Shown here: piece by piece, positions 6,201-6,824 of the stretch | How the letters are laid out: the number at the start of each line of letters is the position of its first letter | How positions within the stretch are numbered: position 1 is the stretch's first letter | The notes under the pieces: generated by a model | Database searches by the model: none | Told to the model about the DNA's origin: nothing | What the model saw: the letters and a program-made list of their open reading frames with translations, nothing else | NCBI GenBank assembly: GCA_964589375.1 | Contig: CAZPSA010000059.1 | Location: forward strand, 1-6,824 | DNA length: 6,824 nucleotides | Source: CAG-533 sp964589375 | Lineage (GTDB): Bacteria > Bacillota_I > Bacilli_A > RF39 > UBA660 | Direction: 5' to 3' | Made by a program: the position numbers and the translations under genes

Positions 6201-6609
6201 TGCAATGAGTTATCCTAATGTTTATGTAGCTCAAGTAAGTCTAGGGGCAAATATGAATCATACTTTAAATGTATTTAAGGAAGCAGAAGCTCATGTGGGA
6301 CCGGCAATTGTTATAGCATATTCTTCTTGTGTAGAACACGGTATTCATGGGGGAATGATTAATTCAATAAATGAAGAAAAATTAGCAGTAAATGCTGGCT
6401 ATACTTTATTAATGAGATATAAAGATGGAAAGTTGATAATGGATAGTAAGAAGCCAGATTTTGATAAATATGAAGAATTCTTAAATAATGAAGTTAGGTA
6501 TAAAGCTTTAAAAATTAAAAATAAAAAAATGGCTGATGAATTATTATCTTTAAATAAAACAGAAGCCATTAAGAGATATCATTATTATAAAAATTTAAGT
6601 GAAAATTAA
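3292..6609 (+). CDS. nifJ: Pyruvate:ferredoxin (flavodoxin) oxidoreductase, single-chain
   Basis: This cytosolic homodimeric enzyme of 1105 residues converts pyruvate and CoA to acetyl-CoA and CO2 and reduces ferredoxin. Domains in order: N-terminal pyrimidine-binding domain with YPITPSSPMA (24-33), EMQSEAGAAGA around Glu60, and HVAARSLASHALSIFGDH around Arg110; transketolase C-like domain (DRTKESGSIGEPLYLD); gamma domain (FKIYGFGSDGMVSASK); EKR segment (FPGGTSALEKR); a two-[4Fe-4S] ferredoxin domain with Cys663/666/669/673 and Cys711/714/717/721; and the TPP domain with the proximal cluster Cys775, Cys778, Cys803 and Cys1013, GGDGWAYDIG (903-912) and Asn938 in SNTGGQ. All twelve cluster cysteines are present. 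It is a little shorter than the usual 1170-1190 and lacks the extra C-terminal domain of the Desulfovibrio enzyme. ATG 3292 is chosen because GTGGTGAT (3283-3290) is its ribosome site; the GTG at 3283 lies in that site. It is oxygen-sensitive, marking an anaerobe. Confidence 0.96.
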   Translation: MKVIDGCSACANMAYNFSDISFIYPITPSSPMASQIDKISSENGLNIFNDTVNVVEMQSEAGAAGALHGALSAGLLATTFTASQGLLLMMPNMYKIAGECLPGVIHVAARSLASHALSIFGDHQDIYAARTTGFCMLSSTNVQDAYNLALVAHLSAIEGSLPFLHFFDGFRTSHEYNQIKEIDKKEIFKLVNFEKIEEFRNRALNSEKCITKGTNQNEDIYFQSVEARNKDYNNIPLIVNNFMQKVNNLTGMDYKPFNYYGSDKAKYVIVAMGSVCDTIKEVVNAKINEEFGMVEVHLYRPFSAEFLKNVLPETVTNIAVLDRTKESGSIGEPLYLDVLAALSDMNIKIVGGRYGLSSKNTTPSDIYDVFMNLKSENKNNFTVGIDDDVTFTSLKQYGMSFKNDYREFKIYGFGSDGMVSASKNILKILGSSNFVQGYFEYDSKKSGGVTISHLRLADRLIEAPYYVTNPLLVVVTKDEYFYKFDMLSGIKDGGTLLINTIRSEEELNRFLPDNVKKQLKEKMIKVYIIDAESLASSKGIKGKISLIMEACILELLKIDNYRERLFSDIKATFATKGEDIVKANLECVQEFINYLKEILIDDLPGIILKKSENIFEMINSREGNLLKVSDLEKYKDGVFPGGTSALEKRKMSSLVPKWNKEKCIECGFCATVCPHAVIRPFVIGKDEYVEDAKMALDKENNFIMGISEADCTSCGLCINICPTKCLEFGSYDDRKQKLADDLFKRDNSLESSLEEIKSIKQLSLKKPLFEFSGACAGCGETPYIKMLTQVVGEKLVIANATGCSSIYGASCPNTPYKVSWGNSLFEDNAEYGFGILSSYNKLRTRIVRELEESSKDGAKEVLNYYLENGNDYAKMVLFKDKIKDYISNDLISYVTPKSVWAIGGDGWAYDIGYGGIDHVLASNQNIKILVLDTEVYSNTGGQASKSSRLGVVAEFANNGKKTVKKDLFKIAMSYPNVYVAQVSLGANMNHTLNVFKEAEAHVGPAIVIAYSSCVEHGIHGGMINSINEEKLAVNAGYTLLMRYKDGKLIMDSKKPDFDKYEEFLNNEVRYKALKIKNKKMADELLSLNKTEAIKRYHYYKNLSEN

Positions 6610-6612
6610 ATC

Positions 6613-6646
6613 AAAAAAATAGAGGCTATCCCCCTGGGGTAGCCTC
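6613..6646 (-). terminator. Terminator of the - strand RNA; hairpin may also act on nifJ
   Basis: GAGGCTA (6622-6628) and TAGCCTC (6640-6646) form a 7-bp stem extended by CCC/GGG pairs with one bulged base. On the - strand it is followed by TATTTTTTT (down to 6613), a good U-tract. On the + strand it is followed by AAAGAATAAAAAGG with no T-run, so it is a poor intrinsic terminator for nifJ. Direction is therefore - strand. Confidence 0.75.
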
Positions 6647-6708
6647 AAAGAATAAAAAGGGGTTGGCTAGTGTGATACTAGCACCAATTCGCCTTAAGTG
6701 AATTGGTG
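6613..6708 (-). ncRNA. Candidate small RNA of about 96 nt, convergent with nifJ
   Basis: Read on the - strand from about 6708, the predicted transcript starts directly with a 9-bp hairpin (CACCAATTC 6708-6700 with GAATTGGTG 6690-6682, 9-nt loop). A second hairpin follows immediately (CTAGT 6681-6677 with ACTAG 6671-6667, 5-nt loop). Then comes a roughly 20-nt unpaired pyrimidine-rich stretch containing CAACCCCTTTTTATTCTTT, then a terminator hairpin with seven U residues. A promoter is correctly spaced upstream. No ORF is evident. The C-rich single-stranded segment is the kind that pairs with G-rich ribosome sites in Firmicute regulatory RNAs such as RoxS/RsaE, but I do not recognise the family. 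It ends about 3 nt past the nifJ stop, tail to tail, so nifJ read-through would be antisense to it. Confidence 0.6.
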
Positions 6709-6714
6709 ATTTAT

Positions 6715-6743
6715 ATACTAATCGAAAAAGAATAAAATGTCAA
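6715..6743 (-). promoter_or_regulatory. Sigma-A-type promoter of the - strand RNA
   Basis: On the - strand a perfect TTGACA (6743-6738) is separated by exactly 17 bp from TAGTAT (6720-6715, 4/6 match to TATAAT). AT-rich sequence lies upstream of the -35. Start is expected near 6708, the first base of the 5' hairpin. It lies about 28 bp inside the right repeat and so belongs to the host segment. Confidence 0.65.
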
Positions 6744-6770
6744 CACTTTTTTAGGAAATTTTTAAGAAAC

Positions 6771-6823
6771 TATGATTAATTTGTGATAATGTCTTAAGTA
6801 TTAACTTGCGAAAATGTCTCAAT
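6771..6823. repeat. Right copy of 53-bp inverted repeat, probable insertion-sequence end
   Basis: This is the exact inverted copy of 1-53. The 19-bp units lie at 6776-6794 (TTAATTTGTGATAATGTCT) and 6801-6819 (TTAACTTGCGAAAATGTCT). If it is an IS end, the tip is near TGATTAA at 6773 and the element body continues to the right, beyond the window. Because an IS carries inverted repeats at both ends, the relative orientation of the two flanking elements cannot be told. Whether they are full elements, solo ends or a collapsed assembly repeat is also unknown. Confidence 0.7.
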
Positions 6824-6824
6824 A

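Noticed and set aside
6622..6646. Hairpin as the intrinsic terminator of nifJ
   Set aside because: No T-run follows on the + strand; the T-run is on the - strand side, so it fits the opposing RNA.
1..6824. Whole window as one transposon with terminal inverted repeats
   Set aside because: The interior holds housekeeping and sporulation genes in Bacillus-like order and no transposase; the repeat tips more likely face inward, with the element bodies outside the window.

Overview
The window looks like chromosomal DNA from an anaerobic, low-GC, spore-forming-type Firmicute (Bacilli/Clostridia, possibly one of the uncultured reduced-genome gut lineages near the Mollicutes). The reasons are very AT-rich DNA, Shine-Dalgarno sites before most genes, two engulfment genes (spoIID, spoIIQ), and a single-chain pyruvate:ferredoxin oxidoreductase. 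TGA is a stop here (end of rpiB), so the Mycoplasma code 4 is unlikely.

Layout: all protein genes are on the + strand. Positions 1-53 are a copy of a repeat whose exact inverted copy ends the window (6771-6823). rpmE (ribosomal protein L31) has its own extended -10 promoter, a palindromic leader and a terminator. Next comes a compact block: rpiB (sugar-phosphate isomerase), an overlapping ywzB-like DUF1146 membrane protein, spoIID and spoIIQ, closed by a GC-rich terminator. A 169-residue unknown protein follows; I read it as a shrunken, degenerate MreB/Mbl-like actin relative. After another terminator comes nifJ, which fills half the window. Facing nifJ on the - strand is a complete small-RNA transcription unit: TTGACA promoter, paired hairpins, C-rich unpaired stretch and U-tract terminator.

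How the parts fit: the order rpmE - rpiB - ywzB - spoIID - spoIIQ - (mbl-like) follows the Bacillus subtilis chromosome order as I remember it. The genes that separate them there (glyA, upp, the atp operon, murAA) are missing, which suggests a conserved skeleton compacted by deletion. SpoIID trims peptidoglycan during engulfment and SpoIIQ anchors the forespore side of the engulfment zipper; here SpoIIQ has lost all recognisable LytM zinc ligands. NifJ would supply acetyl-CoA and reduced ferredoxin in anaerobic metabolism.

Most worth a second look: the - strand small RNA (6613-6708), the MreB-like remnant (2690-3199), the identical inverted repeats closing both ends of the window, and an apparent ATA start for spoIID.
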